NCBI GenBank assembly: GCA_029287595.1
Contig: JARFQU010000104.1
Location: forward strand, 1 to 42,071
Source of the DNA: Halioglobus sp.
Lineage (GTDB): Bacteria; Pseudomonadota; Gammaproteobacteria; Pseudomonadales; Halieaceae
Length of the DNA stretch: 42,071 nucleotides
Direction: 5' to 3'
The notes beneath the pieces were generated by a model. The model had not been told where the DNA came from. It saw only the letters and a program-made list of their open reading frames with translations, and did not search any database. The position numbers and the translations under genes are program-made. Below are positions 1 to 8,275 of the stretch, in pieces. Position 1 is the stretch's first letter, and each line of letters begins with the position of its first letter.

Positions 1-48
1 TTGAGGTGATTGCGGAAGTTTTCACCGTTCACATATTGAATCCAAAAA

Positions 49-92
49 CGACCGTTTTCGCTTAACAGCTGTAGTCAGTCTATCCTAGTTGG
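49..92 (+). repeat. 44-bp imperfect direct repeat, copy A
   Basis: This stretch aligns without gaps to 591-634, with 33 of 44 positions identical. The best conserved blocks are a TTTTCGCTTA-type segment and a TCTATCCT segment followed by TTGG. It begins 71 bases before the start codon of the GFA gene. Copy B begins 72 bases before the chosen start of the methyltransferase, so the element keeps its position relative to the gene. It could be a shared promoter or 5' leader, or a dispersed intergenic repeat carried along with accessory genes. Its function is not known to me. Confidence 0.6.
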
Positions 93-119
93 AGGTATAC
101 ACGACAAAGAGAAATACCA

Positions 120-536
120 ATGACTAACAGCTTCTTGAAAGGTCACTGCCTGTGCAATGCGGTCCAATACGCTGTCGAGGGCGAACCCGCGTGGTGCGCT
201 CACTGCCATTGTGCCGATTGCCGCCGCCATACGGGGAGCGCGATGGCGACCTTTGTTGGTGTCGAGAAGGACCAGTTTACCTTAAGTGCGGGCGCGTTCG
301 GCAGAATTGAGTCTTCCCCCGGGGTCTACCGTTCTTTCTGCGCCACATGCGGCACACCTATGGCGGACGAGAGGGACGATCTTCCGGGACAAATCCACCT
401 GTACCTGGGCACTCTCGAGCACCCTGAGCAGATGTGTCCAACACTGGAAGTTTTCTGCCGCGAGCGATTACCCTGGCTTAAACTTACCGTCGATGGGCCC
501 AGTTTCGACGGCCTGCCAGTTCAAGATGCAGACTGA
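120..536 (+). CDS. GFA family (glutathione-dependent formaldehyde-activating enzyme/CENP-V-like) zinc protein
   Basis: The 138-residue protein has the cysteine layout of the GFA/CENP-V fold: C10 and C12 in GHCLC, then C26, C29, C31 and C34 in CAHCHCADC, then C74 and C77 in CATC. These ligands hold one structural and one more exposed zinc in characterised members. The founding member Gfa was reported to help glutathione react with formaldehyde, but most family members have no proven substrate, so only the fold is assigned. The length is normal for a single-domain member. The ATG at 120 leads directly into the conserved GHCLCNAVQY segment, so the start is secure. It is the first of three unrelated small accessory genes on this strand. 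Confidence 0.85.
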   Translation: MTNSFLKGHCLCNAVQYAVEGEPAWCAHCHCADCRRHTGSAMATFVGVEKDQFTLSAGAFGRIESSPGVYRSFCATCGTPMADERDDLPGQIHLYLGTLEHPEQMCPTLEVFCRERLPWLKLTVDGPSFDGLPVQDAD

Positions 537-590
537 TGTCGCTGTAGAGGTGTTAGCTGCCCTAAGGCGATGATAAAGTGGGAGCTATTT

Positions 591-634
591 CGTCCATTTT
601 CGCTTAGCAGCAGACATGGGTCTATCCTTTTTGG
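591..634 (+). repeat. 44-bp imperfect direct repeat, copy B
   Basis: Second copy of the element at 49-92, lying between the GFA gene and the methyltransferase. The offset is a constant 542 bases with no gaps and 11 mismatches. Its fixed distance of 72 bases to the GTG at 663 supports that start over the ATG at 570, because the repeat would otherwise fall inside the coding sequence. Confidence 0.6.
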
Positions 635-662
635 CCCTGCTGCGAACACGGAGTTTTTTCCT

Positions 663-1403
663 GTGAACTACTTTCTCCAGATTTATGGAACCCTGCCACG
701 TGCTGGCCCTGGATCAAATGAGCTAACCCAAAAAGCATTCGAAATGATGCTACCCCTTCCTGAATCGCCGCGGATACTTGACGTGGGCTGCGGCCCTGGT
801 ATGCAGACAGTCGAACTCTTAAGAATCGGAACCGGCACTGTTTTAGCGTTAGACTTTCTTCCTGAAATGATTGACCGGGTAAATGCTAAAGCCGAAAGTG
901 CAGGCGTGTCTGATCGCCTCGAAACCATAGTTAAGGACATGAGGGAGATGGATTTTCCTTTGTCCAGCTTCGATATCATTTGGTCCGAGGGAGCAATTTA
1001 CAATTTGGGCTTCGAAGTTGGCCTGAAAAAGTTTCAAGAATTTATCAGGCCTGGTGGCTACGTTGCGGTCAGTGAAGCGGTATGGTTGAAGCCCAATCCT
1101 CCATCTGAGGTCGTGGAATTGTGGCGAGAATATACAGAGATTGACACCGTGGCCGCGAAACTGGAAATCATCAAGCGTAGTGGATACGAGGTGGTGGGGA
1201 ATTTCCTCTTACCGCCCAGCGCATGGACAGACCAGTACTATGACCCAATGGAAGAACGCATTGCGGAGAAGGCGAAGGACTGGATGGGCGTGCCGGAGGC
1301 TGAAGCAGTCCTTAACGAGGCGAGAAACGAAATTTCAGTCTTCCGGCATTACTCAGACTATTTCGGCTATGCCTTTTTCGTGATGCGCGCTAAGCGAATA
1401 TAG
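663..1403 (+). CDS. Class I SAM-dependent methyltransferase
   Basis: A Rossmann-fold methyltransferase. The SAM-binding motif I reads ILDVGCGPGMQT, followed by an acidic motif II end (ALDFLPEMI) and a later FDIIWSEGAIYNLG segment that fits motif IV. The substrate cannot be told from sequence. An in-frame ATG exists at 570, but I prefer GTG 663. It gives 246 residues, the usual length for proteins beginning with an NYFLQIYGTLPRAGPG-like segment. A GGAG sits about 9 bases upstream, and the 31 extra residues from 570 look unlike the family and cover repeat copy B. The C-terminal part (ISVFRHYSDYFGYAFFVMR) is typical of this group. It stands between a zinc protein and a hydrolase with no evident shared pathway. 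Confidence 0.85.
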   Translation: MNYFLQIYGTLPRAGPGSNELTQKAFEMMLPLPESPRILDVGCGPGMQTVELLRIGTGTVLALDFLPEMIDRVNAKAESAGVSDRLETIVKDMREMDFPLSSFDIIWSEGAIYNLGFEVGLKKFQEFIRPGGYVAVSEAVWLKPNPPSEVVELWREYTEIDTVAAKLEIIKRSGYEVVGNFLLPPSAWTDQYYDPMEERIAEKAKDWMGVPEAEAVLNEARNEISVFRHYSDYFGYAFFVMRAKRI

Positions 1404-1484
1404 TTTTCTGGTGCATTGCTGCCTCGTACCCGGCGGAAATGCGTCTCAGAAAAACAGGCCGCCATACGGGTGGAAGGGGAGCCT

Positions 1485-2306
1485 ATGTACAGAGTTACTG
1501 TGCAGCATGGAATTGCAGCGGCCGCCGACGGGGTTCGCATCGCATATCAGGTATCGGGGGAGGGGCCGGCATTAGTTTTTTGCCATGCCATGGCCAACGA
1601 TCACAGAATGTATGACCGACATCGTGATCTATTTTCTGCTTCATATACTTTCATTACATTCGATCAACGTGGTTCTGGCAATTCGGATCATCCGCCGTTC
1701 GACCAAGGCCATTCCAGTCCCTATACGATTGAAACATTCGGCGAAGACCTTAAAGCGGTTCTGGATGCCCTCGGTATCGAACGAGCCAGGGTACTCGGCT
1801 TTTCAATGGGCGCTGTCGCTGCGCTCTCATTTTCCAGCAGGTGGCCGAACCGCGTAGAGCAGCTTATTTTGGTCTCCGCCATGGCATCGCGCTTGCCTCA
1901 ACCGATTATCGATAGGGCACGATTGGTCGAAAAAATACTGGACGAAAAAGGTCTCAAGGAAACCTACGATTTCTACTTCTCTGGATCGCTATTTGAAGGA
2001 CTTTCAGAAGAAAACGATATTCATGAGGCAATTGCACTTGCCCGTGAAAAGGCAACGCCGCACGGGTTCAAGGGTTGCTTTCGAGTGACGATTGACCGTC
2101 CTTCCATGGTCGATAAATTATGCGTTATTCAATGTCCTACGCTCATCCTGGTTGGAGAAAATGATACCCATTACCTGGCTGAAGCTAAGCTACTGGAAAA
2201 GTCTATTTCTAATGCAAAAAGAGTGGTTATGCCCGGCGTTGGCCATCCTATGGCCGCCCAGGATCCAACGGCATTTGAGGCAGAAATCATGGCGTTCATC
2301 TCATAA
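1485..2306 (+). CDS. Alpha/beta hydrolase
   Basis: A 273-residue alpha/beta-hydrolase with the full catalytic triad visible: nucleophile S107 in GFSMG, acid D227 in LVGENDTHY, and H254 in GVGHPMA. The oxyanion-hole region VFCHAMANDH and the FDQRGSGNSD segment are in the usual places before the nucleophile elbow. Such proteins hydrolyse esters, lactones or haloalkanes, and nothing here fixes the substrate. The frame is open back to 1416, but the ATG at 1485 has a strong purine-rich ribosome site (GGAAGGGGA) directly before it and starts right before the conserved domain. It lies 81 bases after the methyltransferase and converges on the SulP gene. Confidence 0.88.
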   Translation: MYRVTVQHGIAAAADGVRIAYQVSGEGPALVFCHAMANDHRMYDRHRDLFSASYTFITFDQRGSGNSDHPPFDQGHSSPYTIETFGEDLKAVLDALGIERARVLGFSMGAVAALSFSSRWPNRVEQLILVSAMASRLPQPIIDRARLVEKILDEKGLKETYDFYFSGSLFEGLSEENDIHEAIALAREKATPHGFKGCFRVTIDRPSMVDKLCVIQCPTLILVGENDTHYLAEAKLLEKSISNAKRVVMPGVGHPMAAQDPTAFEAEIMAFIS

Positions 2307-2317
2307 GTGTGACGCCG

Positions 2318-2340
2318 TTTTCCACGCGCGCTCTGGAAAA
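2318..2340. terminator. Possible hairpin between convergent genes
   Basis: A perfect 7-bp inverted repeat (TTTTCCA, 9-base loop, TGGAAAA) lies in the 60-base gap between the hydrolase and the convergent sulP gene. The position suits a bidirectional terminator. There is no clear T tract on either side, so this is only a candidate. Confidence 0.3.
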
Positions 2341-2366
2341 TCCGTTACGATATAACTCGCGAGTAA

Positions 2367-4103
2367 TCAGATAATGTAGGGTTCTATTACATCCTGCTTC
2401 AGCTTTTGCACCGCTCGGTGGTGGGTGAGGAATATCTCGCCGCTGAGGTGTTGCAGGAAATCCGTCTTTTGCAATGCATCCATTACCGGACCTTTTACCT
2501 CACTGAAATTAAGGGTGATGTTCTGTTCCTGCAAACGATGATTAATTGACTCCAGTGCCTCCAGTGCACTCATGTCAATTTCATTGATCGCGGTGCACTG
2601 GATAATCACATGCTCCAAACCCGCATTGTCTGCAATCAGGCTGTAGACCTGGTCCTCAAGATAACTGGCATTGGCAAAGTAAAGGCTCTCGTCGACCCGC
2701 AGCGACACGAGATTGGGCTGGGTGATGACATTGTGCCTGTCCACGTTGCGAAAGTGTTCGGTGCCGGCGACTGCCCCTACCACCGCTATATGCGGTCGCG
2801 TGGTTTTGTACAGGTGCAATAATATCGAGGCGAGAATACCTGCCAGCACACCCAGCTCAACCCCCAGCAACAGGGTAGCGCCGATGGTCAGTACCACGGC
2901 AATGAAATCAGACAGAGAATATTGCCAGGCCCGTTGTATTACCTTGAAGTCCAGCAGCGATGTCACCGCGACAATGATGGTGGCGGCCAGAGTAGCCTTG
3001 GGCAAATAAAACAATACCGGGGTAAGCAGCAGCGCGGTCAGCGCGATTCCCAATGCAGCCAGGATGCTGGCGGCAGGCGTCCTGGCGCCGGCGTCGAAAT
3101 TTACCACGGAGCGGGAAAAGCCACCGGTCACCGGGAATCCGCCGGAGACCGCCGAGGCGATATTGGCAGAGCCCAGGGCGACCAGTTCCTGGTTGGGATT
3201 GATACGCTGTCGTCGCTTTGCCGCCAGGGTTTTACCCACTGACACCGACTCAACGAAACCTATGATGGTGATCAACAACGCGGACACAGCCAACTCCGAC
3301 CACAAGCCCAGGTCAAAAGCCGGAACACCGAGGGAGGGAAGCCCCTGGGGCACTTCACCAACCAGGGCTACGCCAAGGGCGGAGTAATCCGCGGCATAAC
3401 TGGCCAGCGTGGTCGCGAGAATAACGAACACAGGCCCTGCCTTGGCCACCATCCCCGCGGTCGTGTTCTCAAAACCCATTCGCTGCAGCAGTGATTTCAG
3501 ACCGCTACGGGCCCAGAACAGGAACAGTATGGCGGCACACCCGGTCACCAGGGTGACCAGGTTGGTATCGCCCAAGTGGGGCAGCAGCGAAGCGATCAGG
3601 TCGGGAAGGTTGTCGCCGTGGCCTGGTACCCCAAGAATGTGCCGCGCCTGGCTCAGGGCGATGATAATGCCGGAAGCTGTTATGAACCCGGATACCACCG
3701 GGTGGGACAGGAAGTTGGCCAGGAAGCCGAAGCGCAGTATTCCCAGCAATAGCAGCATCAGCCCGGAAATCATCGCCATGGCGACAGCCGCAGCCAGGTA
3801 CTCTGCACTGCCGGTCTGCGCCACTTTGCCCACCGCAGTTGCCGTCATCAGCGACACTACCGCCACCGGGCCTACAGAAAGCGTGCGGCTCGTACCGAAC
3901 AGTGCATAGGCTATCAATGGCAGGATACTGGCGTATAAGCCCATCTCCGCGGGTAGCCCGGCGAGCAGGGCATAGGCGAGGGACTGGGGGATAAGCATGA
4001 TGGTAACAATGACTGCCGCCAGCATATCGCTGGCGAAAATGCCCTTGTTATATCCCCGTACCCACTCCAGAGGCGGGAGCAGGTAAGAGGGCCGTTTAAT
4101 CAA
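2367..4103 (-). CDS. SulP family anion transporter with C-terminal STAS domain
   Basis: An inner-membrane transporter of 578 residues, the normal SulP length. The N-terminal part carries the SulP start of family type (LEWVRGYNKGIFASDMLAAVIVTIMLIPQS) followed by about a dozen hydrophobic spans. The last ~120 residues form a soluble STAS domain (VSLRVDESLYFANA, then IIQCTAINEIDMSALEALE). SulP proteins move sulfate, bicarbonate or other anions, and the direction cannot be read from sequence. Its ATG overlaps the stop of the rhodanese/SQR gene by four bases, so it is translationally coupled to the sulfide-oxidation genes. That makes handling of sulfite, sulfate or thiosulfate the likely job, which is an inference from context. 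It is probably transcribed from the sigma-54 promoter at 6791-6806. Confidence 0.92.
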   Translation of the reverse strand: MIKRPSYLLPPLEWVRGYNKGIFASDMLAAVIVTIMLIPQSLAYALLAGLPAEMGLYASILPLIAYALFGTSRTLSVGPVAVVSLMTATAVGKVAQTGSAEYLAAAVAMAMISGLMLLLLGILRFGFLANFLSHPVVSGFITASGIIIALSQARHILGVPGHGDNLPDLIASLLPHLGDTNLVTLVTGCAAILFLFWARSGLKSLLQRMGFENTTAGMVAKAGPVFVILATTLASYAADYSALGVALVGEVPQGLPSLGVPAFDLGLWSELAVSALLITIIGFVESVSVGKTLAAKRRQRINPNQELVALGSANIASAVSGGFPVTGGFSRSVVNFDAGARTPAASILAALGIALTALLLTPVLFYLPKATLAATIIVAVTSLLDFKVIQRAWQYSLSDFIAVVLTIGATLLLGVELGVLAGILASILLHLYKTTRPHIAVVGAVAGTEHFRNVDRHNVITQPNLVSLRVDESLYFANASYLEDQVYSLIADNAGLEHVIIQCTAINEIDMSALEALESINHRLQEQNITLNFSEVKGPVMDALQKTDFLQHLSGEIFLTHHRAVQKLKQDVIEPYII

Positions 4104-5782
4104 CCGCCGTTCACTCCGGGTTTTGCCTGTTCAGGATCTACCATCCACTCTTTACCCTTCAGCATCGCCTTCCAGTAGACCGGCGGCAGGATTTTTTCTT
4201 TTAAAATCCACGCCAATCGCGAAGGCTTCCGCCCATTAATAACCCATTGCGGGAAGCTGGGCAACAATTTGCCGCCATAGCCGAACTCAGCCAGCACTAT
4301 TTTGCCTCGCTCCACGGTGAGTGGGCAGGAGCCATAGCCATTGTAGTGCGCGATACCGCTTAGCAGGCCCATATTCTGCAACACATTGTTGGCCACGATC
4401 GGCGCCTGCATGCGCGCGGCGGCTGCGGTCTTGGCGTTGGGTGCGTTCATCGCATCGCCCAGGCCCCATATATTTTCAAACTGTTTGTGGCGCAGGGTAT
4501 TCTGGTCAACATCGACCCAGCCCGCAGCATCGGCCAGTTCGCTTTCACGGACGAAATCCGGTGCGCACTGGGGCGGGCAGACATGGATCATATCGAAGCC
4601 CGTCTCCACTGTTTTGGTTTCACCGGCGGCATCACTGGTTTCAAACCAGGCAGTCTTGCTATCACCATCAATGCGTACCAGGCGGTGACCGAAGTTCAGC
4701 TGCGCGCGATACTTCTCTATGTACTGCTGTAGGGCGGGAACATAGTCCTTCACCCCGAACAGCACCTCTCCCGCGTTATAGAAGGCGATTTCGATATTGT
4801 CCAATGTACCCTGGCGAAACCAGTGATCGCCGGACAGGTACAGGGCTTTCTGCGGGGCGCCGGCGCATTTAATGGGCATTGGTGGCTGCGTGAACAGCGC
4901 GCGGCCCGCTTGCATGTCGCGCACCAGGCGCCAGGTATAGGGTGCCAGGTCGAAGCGGTAATTGGAGGTCACACCGTTGCGTCCCAGGGTTTCCACCAGG
5001 CCGTCTACCCCGTGCCAGTCCAGTTTGATACCCGGTGCGACGATCAGTCGCTGGTAATAAAGTGGGCGCGAGTTCTCCAGGATAACGCGATTATTGTGTG
5101 GGTCGAATGCGCCTACGGCTGCCTTGACCCATTCCACGCCATCTGGAATCAATGAGGCCATGGTTTTCACTGTGCTGCTCTGGCTGAACACACCGGCACC
5201 GACCAGCGTCCAGCCGGGTTGGTAGTAATGTACCTCCGCGGGATCAATGATAGCGATACTCAGGTCCTTGACCCTGGACAGCAGGCTGGAAGCGACGGCA
5301 ATGCCAGCTGCACCCGCACCGACAATCACGATATCGTAATCCGGGCCATCGCTGGCTTGATGTTCAGGGCGAACCTGTAATGCGCTGCTCAGGTCATAAC
5401 CGCAGCGCTGGGCGTCGGCAATCAGCCGTGATACCGGAGTTCCCAGGCGACGCTGATACAGCGCCCACAGGGTAATAGAGCGGGTACCAGTGCGGCAGTA
5501 GGCGTGAATGGGTGAGGGCAGGCGCTCTACGGCAGCGCGAAACGCGTCGATATCCCCAGCCTCAAAATTGCCAGATACCACGGGCAAATAGACCGTCTCC
5601 ATACCCGCATCAGCCGCTGCAGTTTCAATTTCAGTCACATTGACCTGATCCGCACCTTCGCCATCCGGGCGGTTGCAGATGAGGGACTTGATTCCTTGCT
5701 CCGCCAGCGTTTGCACATCCGCAAGACTTAACTGTGGGGACACTGAAAAGGTATCGCTGACCTGCTGTATTTGCACTGTCAT
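4100..5782 (-). CDS. Fusion of a rhodanese-like/DUF442 domain and type II sulfide:quinone oxidoreductase
   Basis: This 560-residue protein has two parts. Residues ~1-125 are a DUF442 (TIGR01244) domain with the active loop C96-R-T-G-T-R101. That CX4R loop is the short one seen in sulfurtransferases. Residues ~148-560 are a flavoprotein of the SQR type: FAD-binding GAGAAG (155-160), then the two redox cysteines of type II SQR, C306 in IKCAGAPQK and C486 in YGSCPL, and the second FAD motif IWGLGDA. The expected reaction oxidises H2S to sulfane sulfur, reducing the quinone pool at the membrane face. The fused N-terminal domain could accept or transfer the persulfide. The ATG at 5782 follows AGGAG, 7 bases after the upstream gene's stop. 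The same DUF442 domain is fused to a dioxygenase in Blh proteins, whereas here it is on the SQR. Confidence 0.93.
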   Translation of the reverse strand: MTVQIQQVSDTFSVSPQLSLADVQTLAEQGIKSLICNRPDGEGADQVNVTEIETAAADAGMETVYLPVVSGNFEAGDIDAFRAAVERLPSPIHAYCRTGTRSITLWALYQRRLGTPVSRLIADAQRCGYDLSSALQVRPEHQASDGPDYDIVIVGAGAAGIAVASSLLSRVKDLSIAIIDPAEVHYYQPGWTLVGAGVFSQSSTVKTMASLIPDGVEWVKAAVGAFDPHNNRVILENSRPLYYQRLIVAPGIKLDWHGVDGLVETLGRNGVTSNYRFDLAPYTWRLVRDMQAGRALFTQPPMPIKCAGAPQKALYLSGDHWFRQGTLDNIEIAFYNAGEVLFGVKDYVPALQQYIEKYRAQLNFGHRLVRIDGDSKTAWFETSDAAGETKTVETGFDMIHVCPPQCAPDFVRESELADAAGWVDVDQNTLRHKQFENIWGLGDAMNAPNAKTAAAARMQAPIVANNVLQNMGLLSGIAHYNGYGSCPLTVERGKIVLAEFGYGGKLLPSFPQWVINGRKPSRLAWILKEKILPPVYWKAMLKGKEWMVDPEQAKPGVNGG

Positions 5783-5789
5783 TAGCGAG

Positions 5790-6722
5790 TTACTCCTGGG
5801 GCAACAATTCTGAGAGATCGGCGCCGCCGAAGGCGTTCACAGGTAGCTTCAAAAAGAGCTTGCCGCCGGCCTCGGGCGGCGGCATATGGCCGGCGCGCAT
5901 ATTGATCTGTAGCGATGGCAGGATCAGCGTCGGCATTCCAAGGGTGGCGTCGCGGGTCTCACGCATTGCCACGAAATTGGCCTCGCTAATGGACTTGTTG
6001 ATATGGATATTAGATTCCAGCTGCTCGCCAATGGTGGTCAGGAATTCCAGCTCACGGCCATCTGGCAGGTAATCATGGCAGACAAAGACCCGCATCTGAG
6101 GGGGCATGCTGAGTATGCGATGAATCGATGCAAACAGTGTGGAGGCGTCGCCACCGGGGAAATCTACTCGCGCAGTTCCCGCGTCAGGCATGAACAGTGT
6201 ATCCCCGACGAAAATCGCATCACCCAGCACATACGTCATGCAAGCCGGAGTATGTCCCGGGGTATGCAGGGCGCAGCCCGCCATGTCGCCAATACGGATA
6301 CTGTCGCCGTCGCGCAGCAGTACATCGAACTGCGATCCGTCCCGCGCGAAATCTTCACCGGCATTGAATATTTCGCCGAAAGTCTCCTGCACCACCGAGA
6401 TGTTAGCGCCGATGGCGATCTTGCCACCAAGCCGGTTCTTGATATACGGGGCGGCGGACAGGTGGTCAGCGTGCACATGGGTCTCAAGAATCCATTGCAG
6501 TTCCAACTGATGGGTGCGGATGTAGTCGATGATCTGGTCCGCACCGCCAAAGGTAATGGACCCGGAGGGGTAATCCAGGTCCATTACTGAATCCACAACC
6601 GCACAGGCCTTGCTGCCCGGGTCCCTGACCACGTAGGACAGGGTATTGGTGGGTTCGTCAAAGAAAGGCGTCACCTCGGGTTGCACGGTGATATCAATGT
6701 TGCTTTGTGCTATCTGGTTCAT
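5790..6722 (-). CDS. Persulfide dioxygenase-like MBL-fold metallo-hydrolase (ETHE1/PDO type)
   Basis: A 310-residue metallo-beta-lactamase-fold protein with the motif THVHADH (H82, H84, D86, H87), H157 in HTPGHTP, D174 in VGDTLFMPDAG and H216 in VFVCHDY. The DTLFMPDAGTARVDFPGG stretch is characteristic of the ETHE1/Blh/PDO branch, which uses a single iron held by two histidines and an aspartate to oxidise glutathione persulfide to sulfite. This is the expected next step after SQR. An upstream in-frame TTG at 6728 exists, but ATG 6722 has an AGGAT-type ribosome site and starts naturally. It is the first gene of a three-gene leftward operon with a sigma-54 promoter about 69 bases upstream, divergent from the fisR-like regulator. 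Confidence 0.9.
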   Translation of the reverse strand: MNQIAQSNIDITVQPEVTPFFDEPTNTLSYVVRDPGSKACAVVDSVMDLDYPSGSITFGGADQIIDYIRTHQLELQWILETHVHADHLSAAPYIKNRLGGKIAIGANISVVQETFGEIFNAGEDFARDGSQFDVLLRDGDSIRIGDMAGCALHTPGHTPACMTYVLGDAIFVGDTLFMPDAGTARVDFPGGDASTLFASIHRILSMPPQMRVFVCHDYLPDGRELEFLTTIGEQLESNIHINKSISEANFVAMRETRDATLGMPTLILPSLQINMRAGHMPPPEAGGKLFLKLPVNAFGGADLSELLPQE

Positions 6723-6790
6723 AATCAAATCCTGTGCGTGTCTGTGCGTTACTGGTAGTTAAGCCGTTGTTGCTCTACCCAAGTCATAGC

Positions 6791-6806
6791 AGCAAGGCTT
6801 GTGCCA
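6791..6806 (-). promoter_or_regulatory. Sigma-54 (-24/-12) promoter of the sulfide operon
   Basis: On the minus strand this site reads TGGCACAAGCCTTGCT. It matches the sigma-54 consensus TGGCAC-N5-TTGC at all ten invariant positions and with exact spacing. It points at the persulfide dioxygenase gene, leaving a leader of roughly 60 bases. A sigma-54 activator gene (fisR-like) is immediately divergent. Confidence 0.85.
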
Positions 6807-6832
6807 TAAAGTAAAGTACTTTGAGTAAATGC

Positions 6833-6857
6833 TTTAACTATCTGATTAATAGTTAAA
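6833..6857. promoter_or_regulatory. Candidate activator-binding palindrome upstream of the sulfide operon
   Basis: A perfect 9-bp inverted repeat (TTTAACTAT, 7-base spacer, ATAGTTAAA) is centred about 40 bp upstream of the -24 element, in the gap shared with the fisR-like gene. A 10-bp palindrome AAAGTACTTT at 6813-6822 lies between them. Either could be the enhancer site of the divergent activator. The distance is shorter than for many sigma-54 enhancers, so the assignment is tentative. Confidence 0.45.
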
Positions 6858-6952
6858 ATCTAGTTATCAGGCAATCCGTTTGAAGACATCCCACTTGCAG
6901 ATGCTGGCTTTATCTGCCAGATTTGACGTACATCTCGCCATATATGACAGTC

Positions 6953-8275
6953 ATGGAAATTATCGCATCCGATACGGACCCTTCCCTGGCCAGGATGCTC
7001 GACACCTACGAGCACCCGGCGATACTGGTGACGCCGCAGTACCAGATACTCGCAAGCAATGACCTGTACCGGGCACAGTTCGGTGAAATCGACACCGGCG
7101 AGTCCCCGGCGCACTGCTATCGGGTGTCTCACAATTACGACAGACCCTGTGACGAGGCGGGGGAGGATTGCCCACTGGCTTCGGCAACACGCTCGGGACA
7201 ACGGGAGCGGGTGCTGCATATACACCAGACCCCTCGCGGTGAGGAGCATGTGGATGTAGAGATGCTGCCTATCTTCGACGATAGTGGCGAGCTGGTTTTC
7301 TTTGTGGAATTGTTAAAACCGGTGCCGCTTACTGGTGCCGGGAGCAACAGGCAGCCCATGGTCGGCAGCAGTCCGGCCTTTAACCGCATGCTGGAATTGA
7401 TCACCCGGGTAGCGCCGACCACAGCCGCAGTGTTGCTGCTGGGTGAATCCGGCACCGGCAAGGAACTGGCCGCCCGCACGCTGCATCAGTCCAGCCAGCG
7501 TTCCGGCAAGGCACTGGTAACCCTGGAGTGCGCCGGACTCAGCGAGAGCCTGTTCGAAAGTGAGCTCTTTGGCCATGTTAAAGGCGCCTTCACCGGAGCG
7601 AATTATACCCGCCAGGGTCTGGCTGAAGCCGCCGATGGAGGCACGCTGTTTCTCGATGAAATCGGGGATATTCCCTATCCGTTGCAGGTCAAGTTACTGC
7701 GCCTGATAGAAACCGGAACCTATCGACCTGTAGGCAGCAGCCAGGTCAGGAAAACCGATTTCCGCCTGGTATGCGCCACCCACCAGAATCTTGAGCAGAT
7801 GGTTGACGCTGGACAGTTTCGCCAGGACCTGTACTACCGCATCAACGTATTTCCCGTGCATATGCCATCGCTGGCCCAACGCAGGGCAGACCTGGCGCAG
7901 CTGGCGCGAGCCATACTGCAAACTCTCGATAGTGAAAAAGCCTATCACCTGACGGAGTCCGCAATGAGTCTGCTGAAGGCCCACAGCTATCGTGGCAACA
8001 TCCGCGAACTGCGCAACATTCTTTCTCGCGCCGTGGTGCTGGCTAATACCAACGTTATTGACCCGGCCGTGATCAGGCAATGCCTGGCGATCTCTGAAGC
8101 TAACCCCCAGCCTGCAAGCAATCTGACCCTCAAGGCCATGGAGGAGCACTACCTGCGCCGCCTGATGCAGGAACACGACGATGATAAGGAGAAGGTAGCC
8201 GCTATTGCAGGTATTAGCGTGCGCTCCCTGTATCGTAAATTACAGGAGGCCAACGATGCACGAGGAGGCATCTGA
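6953..8275 (+). CDS. fisR: FisR-like sigma-54-dependent sulfane-sulfur-responsive activator
   Basis: A bacterial enhancer-binding protein of 440 residues. Residues ~16-125 form a PAS-like sensor. Residues ~135-370 form the AAA+ domain, with Walker A GESGTGKE (164-171), the sigma-54 contact loop GAFTGA (211-216) and Walker [10 protein letters not shown] (231-239). A Fis-type helix-turn-helix lies at the C-terminus ([16 protein letters not shown]). In the sensor, cysteines C55, C66 and C73 are spaced 11 and 7 apart. This is the spacing of C53, C64 and C71 in the Cupriavidus FisR protein, which senses sulfane sulfur and activates sqr/pdo genes. Here it is divergent from exactly such genes, which carry a sigma-54 promoter. 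In-frame starts also exist at 6923 (TTG) and 6944 (ATG), and none has a strong ribosome site. Confidence 0.88.
   Translation: MEIIASDTDPSLARMLDTYEHPAILVTPQYQILASNDLYRAQFGEIDTGESPAHCYRVSHNYDRPCDEAGEDCPLASATRSGQRERVLHIHQTPRGEEHVDVEMLPIFDDSGELVFFVELLKPVPLTGAGSNRQPMVGSSPAFNRMLELITRVAPTTAAVLLLGESGTGKELAARTLHQSSQRSGKALVTLECAGLSESLFESELFGHVKGAFTGANYTRQGLAEAADGGTLFLDEIGDIPYPLQVKLLRLIETGTYRPVGSSQVRKTDFRLVCATHQNLEQMVDAGQFRQDLYYRINVFPVHMPSLAQRRADLAQLARAILQTLDSEKAYHLTESAMSLLKAHSYRGNIRELRNILSRAVVLANTNVIDPAVIRQCLAISEANPQPASNLTLKAMEEHYLRRLMQEHDDDKEKVAAIAGISVRSLYRKLQEANDARGGI

Noticed and set aside
537-662. Possible integron attC site between the first two accessory genes (GTTAGCTGCCCTAAGGCG-like stretch).
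   Set aside because: The core does not fit GTTRRRY/RYYYAAC, no matching partner site was found, there is no integrase, and copy B of the 44-bp repeat explains more of the gap.
570-662. Methyltransferase starting at ATG 570.
   Set aside because: The extra 31 residues are unlike the family, cover the repeat copy, and GTG 663 has a ribosome site and gives the normal length.
3409-3909. Long plus-strand open frames inside sulP, and similar ones inside SQR, PDO and ureC.
   Set aside because: They are antisense shadows of conserved genes with arginine/proline-rich composition and no domain.
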